The notes under the pieces: generated by a model | Told to the model about the DNA's origin: nothing | Database searches by the model: none | What the model saw: the letters and a program-made list of their open reading frames with translations, nothing else | Shown: one piece after another, positions 15,377 through 24,463 of the stretch | Layout of the letters: the number at the start of each line of letters is the position of its first letter | Position numbering within the stretch: position 1 is the stretch's first letter | Assembly: GCF_002086285.1 (NCBI RefSeq) | Contig: NZ_MVHU01000005.1 | Coordinates: 62,001 to 126,000 of the forward strand | Length of the DNA: 64,000 nt | Direction: 5' to 3' | Origin: Mycolicibacter kumamotonensis | GTDB taxonomy: Bacteria; Actinomycetota; Actinomycetes; Mycobacteriales; Mycobacteriaceae | Program-made: the position numbers and the translations under genes

Positions 15377-18148
15377 CTACGTGCCGGGCGTACCGTCCGC
15401 GCCGTCGTTGCCAGCGGTACCCGGGCTGCCGTCTTGGCCGGGCGTGCCGCTGCCGCTCGCGGCGCCGCCAGCTCCGCCGCTGCCCGCCGCGCCGCCGCCA
15501 CCGCCGTCACCGGCCGCACCACCGGTGCCGTTGCCGGCCCCGCCGGTGCCGTGGGCGCCGCCGTTGCCACCGGTACCGCCGTCACCGCCGTTGCCGCCGT
15601 CGCCGCCGTCATAGCCGTCGCCGGTGTCGGGGTTGGTGCCACCGGGTCCGCCGTTGCCGCCGGCGCCACCGTTACCGCCGGTGCCACCGACGCCACCGTT
15701 GCCGCCGGTGCCGTTGGTGGAGGTACCGCCGCTTCCGCCGGTACCGCCGGCACCCCCATCCGAGCCGTCGCCACCGTCACCGCCGGGACCGTTATCCCCG
15801 CCGAGCACCGGGTTGGGGATACCGCTCGAGCCCAGGGCACCAGAGTCGCCGTTGCCGCCGGTCCCGCCGGCCCCGCCGGTGCCGCCGGTGCCGTTGACCG
15901 CCGCGCCGCCGGCGCCGCCATCACCACCGGTGCCCGGAGTGCCCGCGTTACCGCCCGCACCACCTTCACCTCCGGTGCCGCCGTCGACGTCCCCGGCGGC
16001 ATTGCCACCGGCCCCGCCGGTACCGCCGTCACCGCCAACCCCATCAGCAGTCGATTGGCCGCCGTCGCCACCGGCCCCGCCGGTACCGGCGTGGCTTGGG
16101 CCCGTGATCGGCCCGTCCGCCGGGGTTGCGACGCCACCGCTGTCACCGCCGGCGCCACCGTTGCCGCCAGCACCTCCGCTAGGGCTGGTTCCAATGCCCA
16201 TGAACCCGGGACCGCCGGAACCACCGCGACCGCCGTTGCCGCCGGATGCGGTGCCGTCGCCACCGGCACCCCCATCACCGCCGGTCCCGGTCGTTCCACC
16301 GCTGCTGCTACCACCCGTCCCGCCGAAGCCGCCGTTGCCGCCCGCGCTGACCACACCCGTGCCGGTCGCGCCGTCGGCACCGGCCGAACCCGCACCGCCG
16401 TTGCCGCCGGCGCCGCTGGTGCTGGCGCCACCGGCACCGCCGGAGCCACCGTTGCCGCCGATGCTCCAGGTGGTGGTGCCGTCGCTCCAGCCCAGGCCCT
16501 CACCCGCGCCGCCACCGTCGGCACCGTCGCCACCGTTTCCGCTGGTGCTGCCGCCGCCACGACCGCCGGCGCCGCCGTTGCCACCGCGCAGGGTCCCGTC
16601 GCCGCCGTTGCCGGCTGCGCCACCGGCGCCACCGTTGCCGCTGGTGCTGGAGCCGCCGGCGCCGCCGCTGCCGCCGTTGCCGCCGGTGGTAGCCACCGTG
16701 TTGTCGCCGAGGCCGCCGTTACCGCCGAGGCCGCCGGTGCCGCCGGTTCCGCCGGTGCCGCTCTCGCTCTCACCGCCAGTACCGCCGGCGCCACCCACGC
16801 CGCCGCGGCCCAGCACACCCAGGCCGCCGGTACCCCCGTCACCGCCGTTACCGCCGGCGCTAGCGCCCAGCGAGTCCCCGCCGGCGCCACCCCTGCCTCC
16901 CGCTCCGCCGGTTCCGAAGGGGGCGTCCGGGTTGGTCGGGTTCACACCGGTGCCGTCACCGCCGTTACCGCCGGTTCCGCCGCTTCCACCGGTGCCACCG
17001 CTACCGGCGTCACCGCCGACGCCGCCGTTACCGCCGATCCCGATGTAGCCACCGTTGACGTCCGTGGCCGCGTCACCGCCGTTGCCGCCGTTGCCGCCAT
17101 CCGCGCCGTCGCCGGCCGCCCCGGCGCTGCCGTAGAACGAGCCGGCGTAGTAGTCGGAGCCGCGGGCGCCGCCAGCGCCACCGTTTCCACCCTGGCCCCC
17201 GCCGCCGCCGTTCGCGCCGTTGGCGTCGCCAGTCACGCCGTCACCGCCGTTGCCGGCCGCGCCGCCGGCGCCGCCCTTGCCGCCGTCACCGAACATGTAG
17301 CCGCTGCGGCCGCCTGCGCCGCCGGTGCCGCCGGCCCCGCCGGTCTGACCTATCCCTGTGCCGCCATTGGCGAAGGTGCCCGCGGCACCATCCATTCCGG
17401 CACCGCCGGCCCCGCCGGCACCGCCGTTGCCGAAGAACCAGGCCGCAGCGGCGCCGCCGTCACCGCCGGCACCGCCAGCACCGCCTTCAGCGGTCGCAGC
17501 ACCGCCGGCACCGCCGTTGCCGCCGTTGCCCATCCACCAGCCGCCGGCACCGCCGTCGCCGCCGGCCGCACCGGCACCGCCGGCACCGCCATCGCCGCCG
17601 TTACCCAAGAACCCGAGCGCCGAGCCGCCGTCACCGCCGACCACACCGGCCGTGTCACTGCTCCAACCGTCGCCGCCGTCGCCGAACCACAGTCCGCCGT
17701 CGCCACCGTCGGGACTGTCGGCGGTGCCGTCGACACCGTTGCCGATCAGGTACAGGCCGGACCAGTCATTGATCATTCCGTCGATCGACATGCCGAGCGG
17801 ACTGGTGATCCAGAGTTGCGCCATGTTGTGCAGCGGCTCGTAGAACCACTGGTCCATGATCCCGGTCCACGAGAATGCGTCGCCGGCCGCGCTGCCCGAG
17901 CCGCCGAACAACGCATCGAGGTCCCAGGTGGCCGCGGCGCCACCGACGTCGCTCGAGGACCAGGAGCTGACCAGGTCGCCGAAGATGTCACCGAGGTCGA
18001 AATCGACATCGGCGTATGCGGCGGGCGCCGCGGCCAACGGGGCCATCCCGAAGGCTAGGAATGCGCCCACCGCGCTGGTGGTGCCGATCAGACTGCGGTA
18101 CCGCGCTCCGGTGCTGTCAGGCCGGCTGCTGCTGTGACGACGACTCAT
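15377..18148 (-). CDS. PGRS-repeat protein with signal peptide, no PE domain
   Basis: The product has 923 residues. Residues 1-46 look like a long Sec-type signal peptide (basic start MSRRHSSSR, hydrophobic core, end AAPAAYA). Residues about 47-150 form a non-repeat segment, ending in SGLYLIGNGVDGT and DGGDGGLWFGDGG. This resembles the GRPLI-type linker that joins PE and PGRS parts in PE_PGRS proteins. The rest is nearly continuous GGxGG/GGNGG repeat. No PE domain is present, so export should not need the ESX-5 PE signal. The start ATG 18148 has aggagagg nine bases upstream. A GjpA-type gene lies 85 bp upstream on the same strand. Likely surface-exposed; function unknown. Confidence 0.85.
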   Translation of the reverse strand: MSRRHSSSRPDSTGARYRSLIGTTSAVGAFLAFGMAPLAAAPAAYADVDFDLGDIFGDLVSSWSSSDVGGAAATWDLDALFGGSGSAAGDAFSWTGIMDQWFYEPLHNMAQLWITSPLGMSIDGMINDWSGLYLIGNGVDGTADSPDGGDGGLWFGDGGDGWSSDTAGVVGGDGGSALGFLGNGGDGGAGGAGAAGGDGGAGGWWMGNGGNGGAGGAATAEGGAGGAGGDGGAAAAWFFGNGGAGGAGGAGMDGAAGTFANGGTGIGQTGGAGGTGGAGGRSGYMFGDGGKGGAGGAAGNGGDGVTGDANGANGGGGGQGGNGGAGGARGSDYYAGSFYGSAGAAGDGADGGNGGNGGDAATDVNGGYIGIGGNGGVGGDAGSGGTGGSGGTGGNGGDGTGVNPTNPDAPFGTGGAGGRGGAGGDSLGASAGGNGGDGGTGGLGVLGRGGVGGAGGTGGESESGTGGTGGTGGLGGNGGLGDNTVATTGGNGGSGGAGGSSTSGNGGAGGAAGNGGDGTLRGGNGGAGGRGGGSTSGNGGDGADGGGAGEGLGWSDGTTTWSIGGNGGSGGAGGASTSGAGGNGGAGSAGADGATGTGVVSAGGNGGFGGTGGSSSGGTTGTGGDGGAGGDGTASGGNGGRGGSGGPGFMGIGTSPSGGAGGNGGAGGDSGGVATPADGPITGPSHAGTGGAGGDGGQSTADGVGGDGGTGGAGGNAAGDVDGGTGGEGGAGGNAGTPGTGGDGGAGGAAVNGTGGTGGAGGTGGNGDSGALGSSGIPNPVLGGDNGPGGDGGDGSDGGAGGTGGSGGTSTNGTGGNGGVGGTGGNGGAGGNGGPGGTNPDTGDGYDGGDGGNGGDGGTGGNGGAHGTGGAGNGTGGAAGDGGGGGAAGSGGAGGAASGSGTPGQDGSPGTAGNDGADGTPGT

Positions 18149-18233
18149 TTGCGAACACCTCTCCTGTGAAGCGGTTCTGTAAAGCAGTTGTGAAGGTTGT
18201 CGGGTCAGATTTCGAAGGCGCTGGGGCTCTCGG

Positions 18234-19418
18234 TCAGCTACCGAGCGCCGCGATCAGATCGGTGAACCAGTCGCTGGCCGCCGCGTCCCCGGCGCCACCG
18301 TCGTCGAACAAGCCGTCGGGAACGGTCGGGAAGTCGATGCCTGCACCCGGCGGGGTGACCACGATCGGGTCCTTGCCGTCCCACCCCGAGCCCAGCAGGG
18401 TTCCCACCGTCTGAGACCAGGCCTCCATGGCGGCGATCGGACCGACTCCTTGGCCGGCGATGCTGATCTGGAGCGGAAGACCCAGGAGCGCCTCAGCATT
18501 GAGGTCCAGACCCAGGCTGTTGAAGATCGAGCCGCCCACTGCGGGCACCGACGCCACGATGTCGCCGTTCTCGCCGGCCACCTCCCACGGACCCGAGGCG
18601 ACATCGCCGGGGGTGAGCAGGCCGCCGAAGGCGAACTCCAGATGGGTGATGGTGCCGGGTGGCATCGGCAGCAGACCCGATTGCTCGATCAGCGGGATGA
18701 GGCTATCCAAGTTGAGGGTGGCGCCGTTGAGGTAGCCGTCCGTCCAGCTGGCCATGATCTGGTTGAAGCTGTCGCCGTCTTGGATGGCGTTCATCATCGC
18801 GACCCAGGGGGCGATCATCGGTCCGAGCTGGCCCATGATGATGCCGCTCAGCGGCGAAGCCAGGAAATTGATGATCGGCGTGAGCAGGTCGGACTGGTCG
18901 GCCGGCAGGAACTGCGGTAGCAGCGCGAAGAGCAGGTCGTGGCCGAAGGCCGGCGTGGGACTGTTGATGTCCGTACCGCTGATGGTGTGCAGAATGACCT
19001 GGCCGATCGTGCCGGTGAAGCCTTCGTTGATGTCCGCGCCGCCGCTGGCGTTGATCAGCGTGTAGCCGGTCATCACCGCGTCGAGGTTGTGCTGGAACTG
19101 TTGCATGACGGCCGGGATCGTCGAGGGGTCGTCGAGGATCTGCTGCCACAAGTTGCCCTGGTTGGCCAGCATCTGCTGAAGGCCCACCCAAGGCGCCAGG
19201 AAGAAGTTCTGGGAGAGGGTGGAGAGGTTTTCCGACGCCTGGTTGAACACCGCCGTCCACGGCGCCAGCAGGTCGGGCAGGCCGCCGTCGGCGGTGAGTG
19301 CGACATCTCGGAGGGTGGGAACATCTGCCATCGGGGTCACCACCGGGGTGGCGGCGATCAGGCCGGAGCCGACGATCGCGATACCGGCGGTGACGTAGGG
19401 GCGAAGGGTTTGCTGCAC
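18234..19418 (-). CDS. GjpA-family outer membrane porin-like protein
   Basis: This protein of about 394 residues begins QQTLRPYVTAGIAIVGSG and then has LAPWTAVFNQASENL, the N-terminal pattern of the mycobacterial family annotated as outer membrane porin GjpA. An alanine-rich hydrophobic N-terminus serves as signal sequence. Repeated helices contain FFLAPWVGLQQ and GYLNGATLNLDSL. The start is GTG 19418: the aaaggag site ends immediately before an ATG at 19422-19424, too close to use, and is six bases from this GTG. The PGRS gene follows after 85 bp, so the two surface proteins may be cotranscribed. Porin activity is known only for the Gordonia founder, as I recall, and is inferred here. Confidence 0.75.
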   Translation of the reverse strand: MQQTLRPYVTAGIAIVGSGLIAATPVVTPMADVPTLRDVALTADGGLPDLLAPWTAVFNQASENLSTLSQNFFLAPWVGLQQMLANQGNLWQQILDDPSTIPAVMQQFQHNLDAVMTGYTLINASGGADINEGFTGTIGQVILHTISGTDINSPTPAFGHDLLFALLPQFLPADQSDLLTPIINFLASPLSGIIMGQLGPMIAPWVAMMNAIQDGDSFNQIMASWTDGYLNGATLNLDSLIPLIEQSGLLPMPPGTITHLEFAFGGLLTPGDVASGPWEVAGENGDIVASVPAVGGSIFNSLGLDLNAEALLGLPLQISIAGQGVGPIAAMEAWSQTVGTLLGSGWDGKDPIVVTPPGAGIDFPTVPDGLFDDGGAGDAAASDWFTDLIAALGS

Positions 19419-19424
19419 AGCCAT

Positions 19425-19704
19425 CTCCTTTTGTGAGGTGCCGCCCTCGGCGAGCGCCTCAGGGAGTCAGGCGCTGCCGTGTTGTTCCTGAAAATCACGC
19501 TTATTCACTGATGTGATGCAGAACACTAACCGTGAAGTAGCTAAGACACAAGCACCTTCGTCAAATATTCCTCGCGTATCTCCACAGGTCGCAGCGCCTC
19601 GACTCCTGCCAGCGATCGCTTGGGTATGCGCGGCCTGAGAATCTAGTGGAAAGCTGTGTACTTTTATAACCCTGTTTACGTATCGATACTGGTATGTGTC
19701 ATAG
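19425..19704. promoter_or_regulatory. AT-richer divergent promoter region
   Basis: This 280-bp gap lies between the divergent GjpA-type and LLM oxidoreductase genes and is clearly richer in A and T than its surroundings (for example 19660-19700). It should hold both promoters. Upstream of the ATG at 19705 the segment tgtttacgtatcgatact contains a plausible -10-like tatcgat but no convincing -35. No coding sequence was seen. Confidence 0.45.
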
Positions 19705-20748
19705 ATGCGAATCGGTGTACAGCTGTCCTACTCGGGTGGATTCAAAGAGGCGGCCGAACAGGTCGTCGAGCTGGAACGGGCCGGCATCGACGTGGTCGCG
19801 GTGGCCGAGGCGTATTCGTTCGACGCGGTCAGTCAGCTGGGCTATCTGGCTGCCAAGACCTCCCGCATAGAGCTCGTCTCGGGGGTCCTGCCGATCTACA
19901 CCCGCACCCCCGCCCTGCTGGCGATGACGGCCGCCGGTCTGGACTTCGTCTCCGACGGCCGGTTCCGGCTGGGTATCGGCACCTCCGGGCCGCAGGTGGT
20001 GGAGGGCTTCCACGGCGTGCCGTTCGACGCCCCGCTGGGGCGCACCCGTGAGGTGGTGGAGATCTGCCGCGCGGTGTGGCGCCGCGAGCGGGTGAGCTAT
20101 GACGGCAAGCACTATCAGCTGCCGCTGCCGGCAGACCGCGGCACGGGGCTGGGCAAGCCGTTGCAGCTGATCAACCACCCGGTGCGCGAACGGATCCCGA
20201 TCTCCATCGCTTCGCTGGGCCCGAAGAACGTCGAGCTGACCGCCGAGATCGCCGAGGGCTGGCAACCAGTCTTTTACTACCCGGAGCGCGCCGCCGAGGT
20301 CTGGGGTGACGCGCTGCGGGCCGGCGCGGCCAAACGGGATCCGGCGCTGGGCCCGCTGGACGTCATGGTGGGCGCATCGCTGGCCATCGGCGATGACGTC
20401 GAGGACCGTCTGGCCTGGGCGAAACCGCAACTGGCGCTTTACATCGGCGGGATGGGTGCCAAGGGCCGCAATTTCTACCACAATCTGGCCACCCGATACG
20501 GCTTCGGCGAGGTGGCCGACCGCATCCAGGAGCTCTACCTGTCCGGGCGCAAGACCGAGGCGATCGACGCCGTCCCCGACGAGCTGGTGCGCCACACCTC
20601 CTTGATCGGGCCGCGCGGATTCATCGCCGAGCGGATCGCCGCGCTAGCCGAGGCGGGCGTGACGACGCTGCTGGTCGGTGCGCTGGCCAACGAGCCGGCC
20701 GAAGCGCTGCGCTATGTGCAGGAGCTGCGCGCACTGGTGCCGGCCTGA
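19705..20748 (+). CDS. LLM-class F420-dependent oxidoreductase
   Basis: This luciferase-like TIM-barrel oxidoreductase of 347 residues probably uses coenzyme F420. Recognisable segments are the first strand MRIGVQLSYSGG, VAEAYSFDAVSQLGYLA, TAAGLDFVSDGRF and LGIGTSGPQVVEGFHG, where the cofactor phosphate binds. These resemble my memory of M. tuberculosis Rv3520c. The start ATG 19705 has no clear ribosome site and may be leaderless. The fatty-acyl-AMP ligase gene follows 66 bp later on the same strand, so a shared lipid pathway is possible. Substrate unknown. Confidence 0.88.
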   Translation: MRIGVQLSYSGGFKEAAEQVVELERAGIDVVAVAEAYSFDAVSQLGYLAAKTSRIELVSGVLPIYTRTPALLAMTAAGLDFVSDGRFRLGIGTSGPQVVEGFHGVPFDAPLGRTREVVEICRAVWRRERVSYDGKHYQLPLPADRGTGLGKPLQLINHPVRERIPISIASLGPKNVELTAEIAEGWQPVFYYPERAAEVWGDALRAGAAKRDPALGPLDVMVGASLAIGDDVEDRLAWAKPQLALYIGGMGAKGRNFYHNLATRYGFGEVADRIQELYLSGRKTEAIDAVPDELVRHTSLIGPRGFIAERIAALAEAGVTTLLVGALANEPAEALRYVQELRALVPA

Positions 20749-20814
20749 CCCGGCAGGAGCACACGCGCATGGGCCGGGTGTGGCCCAGGACACTCCCCGG
20801 GCCAAGATAGGGCC

Positions 20815-22644
20815 ATGGACTTCACGCCGACGGTGACGACACCCACCGCAGAAACGATGGTTGAGCTGCTGCAACGGCAAGCCGAGCGGTTCGGGGACAA
20901 GTTGGCCTTCAGCTTCTCCTACAACGGCGACGACGAGGACCGCAGTGAGCTGAGCTTCCGCGAGTTGGACCGCCGGGCCCGCGCGATCGCGGCGAATCTG
21001 CAGCGCCACGACGTCGTCGGGGAGCGCGTTCTGGTGCTGGTGCGCCCGGGTCTGGACTTCATCGCCGGGTTCTTCGGATGCCTCTACGCCGGCGCCGTCG
21101 CGGTTCCGGTGCACCAGAAGCTGGCGCCGCGCCTGCAGGTCGTCGTCCCCGACGCGCAGGCACGCTTCGCGCTCACCGCCACCGAGACCCAGCGGGCCAC
21201 GCGGGCCGCGGTCGCCGGCATCGCCGGGGAACCCGAGCAGTGGTTCTTCACCGACGCCGAACCGGCAGACGCCGAGGCGTGGGTGGCCCCGGTGATCCAC
21301 ACCGACTCCCCGGCGGCCATCCAGTACACCTCGGGCTCGACCCGCTCACCCAAGGGTGTGCTGCTGAGCCACGGCAACATGCTGCACAACGTCGACGCCA
21401 TCCGTCAGGTCTGGAACGGCGACGAGAACGCCAGGGGCGTCTTCTGGCTGCCGCCGCACCACGACATGGGTCTGGTCGGCGCGATCCTGTCCATGGTCTA
21501 CATCGGGGCCAGCACTGCGCTGATGTCGCCGACCGCGTTCATCAAACGCCCGATGCGCTGGCTGGAACTGGTGTCGCGGCATCGCGGCGTCATCACCGCC
21601 GCCCCCAACTTCGCCTACGACCGATGCGTGGAGACCAGCACACCCGAAGAGCGTGCCGCACTGGATCTTTCCTGCATGACCGTCGCCATGAACGGCGCCG
21701 AGCCGGTGCGCGCCACGTCGCTGGCGGCGTTTGCCGACGCCTTTGCCCCGGCGAATTTCCAGATCTCGTCCTGCTACCCGGTGTACGGGCTGGCCGAAGT
21801 CACCCTGCTGGCATCGGGCGGGTGCCCCACCGGGATGCCCGGGGTGCGCTATGTCGATCGGGCAGCGCTGGCCGAGGACCGCATCGTCGACATCGCACCC
21901 GACGATCCCGCCGCCGCGACGTTCGTGGGGTGCGGTCAACCTCGCCAGTCCGACGTCGCCATCGTCGACCCGGTGACCCGCCGGCCCTGCGGACCTGACC
22001 AGGTCGGCGAGATCTGGGTCGCAGGACCCAACGTCGCCCTCGGCTACTGGAACAGGCCCGAGGAGACCGCGCAGACATTCGAGGCCCGGCTGGCCCCGCC
22101 GGGCGACCCCGACCGCGGACCGTTCCTGCGCACGGGTGATTACGGGTTCCTGTGCGCCGGTGAGCTTTTCATCACGGGCCGCTGCAAGGACCTGGTCGTC
22201 GTCGACGGGCACCGCTACTACCCCAACGACATCGAGTTCACCGTGCAGGAGTGCGACCCGGTGCTGGTGGCCGGCCGGGGCGCGGTGTTCGCCACCGATG
22301 CCCCACCCGGCGGCATCGAGCAGCTGGTCATCGTCCACGAACTCGACGGTGCACAGGCCGGCGAGACCGACCTGAACGGCGTCATCGACAGGATCCGGAC
22401 CGCGGTGGCCACGCACCACGGAATCGCCGCCGACGCTGTGGTTTTGGTGCACCACCTGTCGATGCCCACCACGTCGAGCGGCAAGATCCAGCGCGGCCAG
22501 TCCCGTCAGCAGTTCATCGATGGCGCACTGGCGGCCGTCGCCGAATGGCGGCGCGACCCGGCCGACGAGCTGTCGCTGGAGCAGCTGGAGGCGGCGGCGA
22601 AAATCGCTTCGGCGCTGCAGACCTGGGGCAGCCGCCAGGGCTGA
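20815..22644 (+). CDS. fatty-acyl-AMP ligase (FAAL)
   Basis: This adenylate-forming enzyme of 609 residues is predicted to activate a fatty acid as acyl-AMP. The P-loop is YTSGSTRSPKG at residues 171-181, and FWLPPHHDMGLVGAIL follows, both typical of FadD-type FAALs rather than acyl-CoA ligases. A C-terminal TSSGKIQRG holds the catalytic lysine. No polyketide synthase, acyl carrier protein or MmpL is adjacent, so the acceptor of the acyl-AMP is not evident. The LLM oxidoreductase 66 bp upstream is the only likely operon partner. Which fadD number it corresponds to cannot be told. Confidence 0.9.
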   Translation: MDFTPTVTTPTAETMVELLQRQAERFGDKLAFSFSYNGDDEDRSELSFRELDRRARAIAANLQRHDVVGERVLVLVRPGLDFIAGFFGCLYAGAVAVPVHQKLAPRLQVVVPDAQARFALTATETQRATRAAVAGIAGEPEQWFFTDAEPADAEAWVAPVIHTDSPAAIQYTSGSTRSPKGVLLSHGNMLHNVDAIRQVWNGDENARGVFWLPPHHDMGLVGAILSMVYIGASTALMSPTAFIKRPMRWLELVSRHRGVITAAPNFAYDRCVETSTPEERAALDLSCMTVAMNGAEPVRATSLAAFADAFAPANFQISSCYPVYGLAEVTLLASGGCPTGMPGVRYVDRAALAEDRIVDIAPDDPAAATFVGCGQPRQSDVAIVDPVTRRPCGPDQVGEIWVAGPNVALGYWNRPEETAQTFEARLAPPGDPDRGPFLRTGDYGFLCAGELFITGRCKDLVVVDGHRYYPNDIEFTVQECDPVLVAGRGAVFATDAPPGGIEQLVIVHELDGAQAGETDLNGVIDRIRTAVATHHGIAADAVVLVHHLSMPTTSSGKIQRGQSRQQFIDGALAAVAEWRRDPADELSLEQLEAAAKIASALQTWGSRQG

Positions 22645-22729
22645 GTGAGGCTCAGCCCGGGTTCAGCGGGTTGATCCGGCGCGGGCCCCGGGCGTGGCGG
22701 TCTGTGCGGCCATGCTCTTCTCATTCTTT

Positions 22730-24067
22730 TCACCGCCCCACCTGCGGTAATTCCTCCGCAGCGGTCTCGCAAGGGGTCTTCGCCGGGAGGTCGGGCGCCG
22801 GCTCGGGGACGGGTTCGGGCTCCTGCTCGCGACCGGTGTTCTCGACCGCCGGCACCGGTTCGGTGTCGGCGACCGCCTCGGCATCGCCGACCGTCTCGGG
22901 ATCGCCGGGTTCGGGTTCCTCGGCGTCGACGTCCCCGGCCGTCTCGACCACCGATTCGGGTTCAGGATCGTCGGGGCCCTGGGAGTCCGCAGCGGCGTCG
23001 CCGCCGTGCTCATCGACTCCGGTCGGTTCGCCGAACGGGTCGTTGTACGGTTGTTCGCCCAGGGGGGCGCCCAAGGCGTCGGCCAGCCGCGGAATGAGCC
23101 CGCCCAGTCCGCCCAGCCCGCCAAGGCCACCGCCCCCGGCCGGCAGCCCTCCCCCGGGCAGACCCAGATCACCGGGCAGTCCCAGACCGGACGGCAGCCC
23201 GAGATCGGCCGGCCGCACGTCCTCGGCCGGCGCGGGTTGCACCGGCAGCGCAGCACCCGAGTCTTCGCCGGGCAGCTCCGGCGCTGCGGCCACGAGACGC
23301 TGCGCCGCCGCCGGCGGGGCAACGGCGTCCGGGCCCATCGGCGCCACCGGCGCTGCCTCATCGGATCGCCAGACCGGCCCGAGTTCACCCGGGGTCGCGA
23401 AGACCACCCCGGCGCCGGGACCGACCGCCGCGGCTGCCGCCCGATAGGCCGCCGCCACCCGGTCGTGCGCGGATCGCACAGCCGGCACCCATTCGCCCCG
23501 AATGTCGTTGTCCACGTATGGGATCACCTGCTTCTCGATCACCTCGGCGGCGTGTTTGTCGCCGGTGCCGGAACTCACCGCACTCGCGGCGGCCAGCCAC
23601 GCCGGGCGCTGAGCGCCCACCCGTTCGTCGACCGCCAGCACGGTCGCCACCTTGGCGTCGACCAGCTGCCACAGCTCATCGCGCAGTCCGGCGCATCGGG
23701 CGGCGGTCTCGCGCAGGCGGGCGCACAACTGCGCACCGGCCTCACAGTGCCGGCGCAGAAACTCCGCTGCGGCATCGGCGCCCGGCCCCCGCCACGCCGC
23801 AGCCAGCTCGACCAGTTGCCCGCGCTGGCGGCGCAGCACATCATCGGCGGCCTCGGCCAACGCCCCCAGCGCCGCACAATCGCTGTCGAGCAGCTGCAGA
23901 TCCAAACCTGCTTCACTGTCGTAGCGGTCGAACAGCTGCCCGTCGTAGCCGGTCAGATCCGGATGGCGATAGCCCAGTCGGCTACCGGCCGAGACGTAGG
24001 TCTGGGTGTGCGCCACCGCATCTCGACCTTCGGCCAGCCGGCCCGCCACGTCGTAGCGCGGGGCCAC
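22730..24067 (-). CDS. ESX-4-linked Ala/Pro-rich protein (Rv3439c-like)
   Basis: This 445-residue protein has an alpha-helical N-terminal half (about 1-210) containing AAAWRGPGADAAAEF at about 91-105, which resembles a WXG100/EspG-substrate-like helical hairpin. The C-terminal half is acidic and low-complexity (Gly/Leu-rich about 310-335, then Glu/Pro/Asp-rich). Its place before a small partner gene and glmM matches Rv3439c as recalled. The start GTG 24067 lies one base past the partner's stop. No signal peptide is seen. The pairing with a WXG100-like partner suggests a type VII secretion substrate or accessory protein, which is inference. Confidence 0.75.
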   Translation of the reverse strand: MAPRYDVAGRLAEGRDAVAHTQTYVSAGSRLGYRHPDLTGYDGQLFDRYDSEAGLDLQLLDSDCAALGALAEAADDVLRRQRGQLVELAAAWRGPGADAAAEFLRRHCEAGAQLCARLRETAARCAGLRDELWQLVDAKVATVLAVDERVGAQRPAWLAAASAVSSGTGDKHAAEVIEKQVIPYVDNDIRGEWVPAVRSAHDRVAAAYRAAAAAVGPGAGVVFATPGELGPVWRSDEAAPVAPMGPDAVAPPAAAQRLVAAAPELPGEDSGAALPVQPAPAEDVRPADLGLPSGLGLPGDLGLPGGGLPAGGGGLGGLGGLGGLIPRLADALGAPLGEQPYNDPFGEPTGVDEHGGDAAADSQGPDDPEPESVVETAGDVDAEEPEPGDPETVGDAEAVADTEPVPAVENTGREQEPEPVPEPAPDLPAKTPCETAAEELPQVGR

Positions 24068-24068
24068 C

Positions 24069-24371
24069 TCAACCGACCCGATCCGCCGCGACCGACTCGG
24101 CGCTCCGGTACCGCTGCAGCCCGGCCCGCAGCACCGCGGCGATCTCGGTGCTGGCCCGCGACCAGCTGGTCAGTTGCGGCGCAAAGCCGTCCAGCGCACG
24201 CCGCAGCGCCTCGCCCGCCGCGACGTAGTCACGCCCGGCGAGGCTACCGTCGAACCTCAAGGCACCCAGCCGGATTCGGATGGCGGTATCGAGATCTGCC
24301 GACGTGGCTTCGAAGCAGTCCGCCACCGATCGCAGCGCGGCGGCGTCGAGGTACAGCTGTTGTCGTCCCAT
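24069..24371 (-). CDS. small WXG100-like helical protein (Rv3440c-like)
   Basis: This protein of about 100 residues begins MGRQQLYLDAAALRSVADCFEATSADL and is predicted to be two long helices, like small EsxA-type partners, though no WxG turn is present. An upstream ATG at 24411-24413 would add 14 residues without helical character, so I chose the ATG at 24371. Its stop is separated by one base from the start of the larger partner gene, giving tight coupling. Position and size match Rv3440c as recalled. Function unknown. Confidence 0.7.
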   Translation of the reverse strand: MGRQQLYLDAAALRSVADCFEATSADLDTAIRIRLGALRFDGSLAGRDYVAAGEALRRALDGFAPQLTSWSRASTEIAAVLRAGLQRYRSAESVAADRVG

Positions 24372-24463
24372 ACCGGGTAGGACGCTGCGCGCGCCCCGGC
24401 GGTTCCGCCCCATCGTGTCCGCGGGGCGAAAGATCGCCGCCGAACACAGGCGCCGGAGGCAGA

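Noticed and set aside
15377..17600. Dense short repeats that could suggest a CRISPR array or satellite
   Set aside because: They are degenerate codon repeats for Gly-Gly-x within one open reading frame, without regular spacers.
15236..18058. Open frame of 940 codons on the plus strand opposite the PGRS gene
   Set aside because: It is the mirror of GGxGG-coding DNA, giving an Ala/Val/Gly/Thr run without domain, signal or ribosome site.
22663..23388. Arg/Pro-rich frame overlapping the end of the Rv3439c-like gene
   Set aside because: The composition is that of a shifted frame of the acidic low-complexity tail.
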